Part shown: positions 63,633 to 64,000 of the stretch, piece after piece
How positions within the stretch are numbered: the first letter of the stretch is position 1
Layout: each line of letters starts with the position of its first letter
Assembly: GCF_001614315.2 (NCBI RefSeq)
Contig: NZ_LVEG02000002.1
Coordinates: forward strand, 1-64,000
Origin: Halofilum ochraceum
GTDB taxonomy: Bacteria; Pseudomonadota; Gammaproteobacteria; XJ16; Halofilaceae
Reading direction: 5' to 3'
Length of the DNA: 64,000 bases
Made by a program: the position numbers and the translations under genes
The notes under the pieces: generated by a model
Database searches by the model: none
Seen by the model: only the letters and a program-made list of their open reading frames with translations
What the model was told of the DNA's origin: nothing

Positions 63633-64000
63633 ATGGCCAGATTCAGCGGAGCGGAAGATTCGGGTTCTGGACTTGTAGTCCAGGGCGTGACCAAGAAATT
63701 TCATGAACTGACTGCGCTGGATACAGTGAGCATCCAGCTTCGGCGCGGAGAGGTGCTCGGGCTCATCGGGCCTAATGGTTCCGGGAAGAGCACGTTGATC
63801 AATACCATCTCGGGCGTGCTTCAACCCACCACAGGTGTCGTCCGGGTCGGCGATACCGTGATCTCGGGACGACCACCCCACCGTATCGCGCGCGCCGGTG
63901 TCGCCCGTACGTTCCAGGGCGCCCGAATCTTCCCGGCCCTGTCGGTTGAGCAAAACATTGTCGTGGCGAGTATGGGAGTTGGTGCGTCGAGACGCCAGGC
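63633..64000 (+). CDS. LivG-like ABC transporter ATPase, partial at window end
   Basis: First 122 codons visible, open to the edge. LVVQGVTKKFHELTALDTVS, Walker A GLIGPNGSGKST, NTISGVLQPTTGVVRVGD, ARTFQGARIFPALSVEQNIV (Q-loop as in LivG). Forms the transporter with the LivK-like protein just upstream. The start codon is ATG 63633; an in-frame TTG at 63606 is possible. Confidence 0.9.
   Translation, partial: MARFSGAEDSGSGLVVQGVTKKFHELTALDTVSIQLRRGEVLGLIGPNGSGKSTLINTISGVLQPTTGVVRVGDTVISGRPPHRIARAGVARTFQGARIFPALSVEQNIVVASMGVGASRRQ

Overview
The window is high-GC (about 65 %) bacterial chromosome. Gene content points to a gammaproteobacterium, probably a halophilic or Ectothiorhodospiraceae-like lineage: a gamma-type aspartate-semialdehyde dehydrogenase, a YbbA/YbbP pair, a DUF3581 protein, YceH, acidic proteins, and intergenic REP-like palindromes of the RAYT-transposase kind. 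No rRNA, tRNA, CRISPR array, complete insertion sequence or phage was seen. Placement below class level is inference.

Layout. 0-5 kb: asd, a PgaC-like membrane glycosyltransferase translationally coupled to an outer-membrane barrel protein, and a DUF4112 protein. 5-10.8 kb: an accessory island with a NERD-domain superfamily I helicase, a TM/coiled-coil protein, a beta-barrel protein, a decayed second copy of the start of the NERD helicase, an HTH-nucleotidyltransferase/HEPN toxin-antitoxin-like pair with a clean operator palindrome, and a DUF6429 protein. 10.9-14.2 kb: YbbA/YbbP ABC system. 14.2-18.4 kb: homocysteine S-methyltransferase and two surface DUF1566 proteins, the first broken at a ten-G run; a REP-like block lies in opposite orientations on either side of the first of these genes. 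18.5-29.3 kb: membrane enzymes (PAP2, DUF1295, DedA), a divergent peroxiredoxin/AhpD-like pair, a haloalkane dehalogenase, MAPEG, two metal-site proteins, a fasciclin protein, a CaiB/BaiF CoA-transferase and a ferric-reductase-like flavocytochrome. 29.6-32.2 kb: AgcS symporter plus glutaminase, then a 160-bp MITE-like element.

32.3-39 kb: a GAF/degenerate-GGDEF/EAL protein, a carbon-nitrogen hydrolase paired with a creatinase-like protein that has lost the M24 metal ligands, NnrU, then a well-formed cobalamin riboswitch ahead of a small winged-helix protein and YceH, with no recognisable B12 gene. 39-51.9 kb: mostly single metabolic and transport genes, plus a truncated haemoglobin divergent from an HxlR regulator with a perfect palindrome between them. 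52-54.5 kb: a cyclopropane-fatty-acid-synthase-like methyltransferase overlapping a geranylgeranyl-reductase-like flavoprotein, probably a lipid-tailoring operon. 55-61 kb: a large lipoprotein with a strong terminator, a hydrolase, a small Cys-containing protein behind a promoter with a Fur-box-like site, pcm, and a frameshifted LuxR-type regulator. 61.5-64 kb: an XRE-cupin regulator coupled to a LivK-like binding protein and the start of a LivG-like ATPase, cut by the window edge.

The best candidates for something undescribed are the orphan cobalamin riboswitch, the methyltransferase/flavin-reductase pair, the metal-free creatinase-like/nitrilase pair, and the Fur-box-controlled small protein. 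All functional statements rest on motif recognition by eye; no database search was run.
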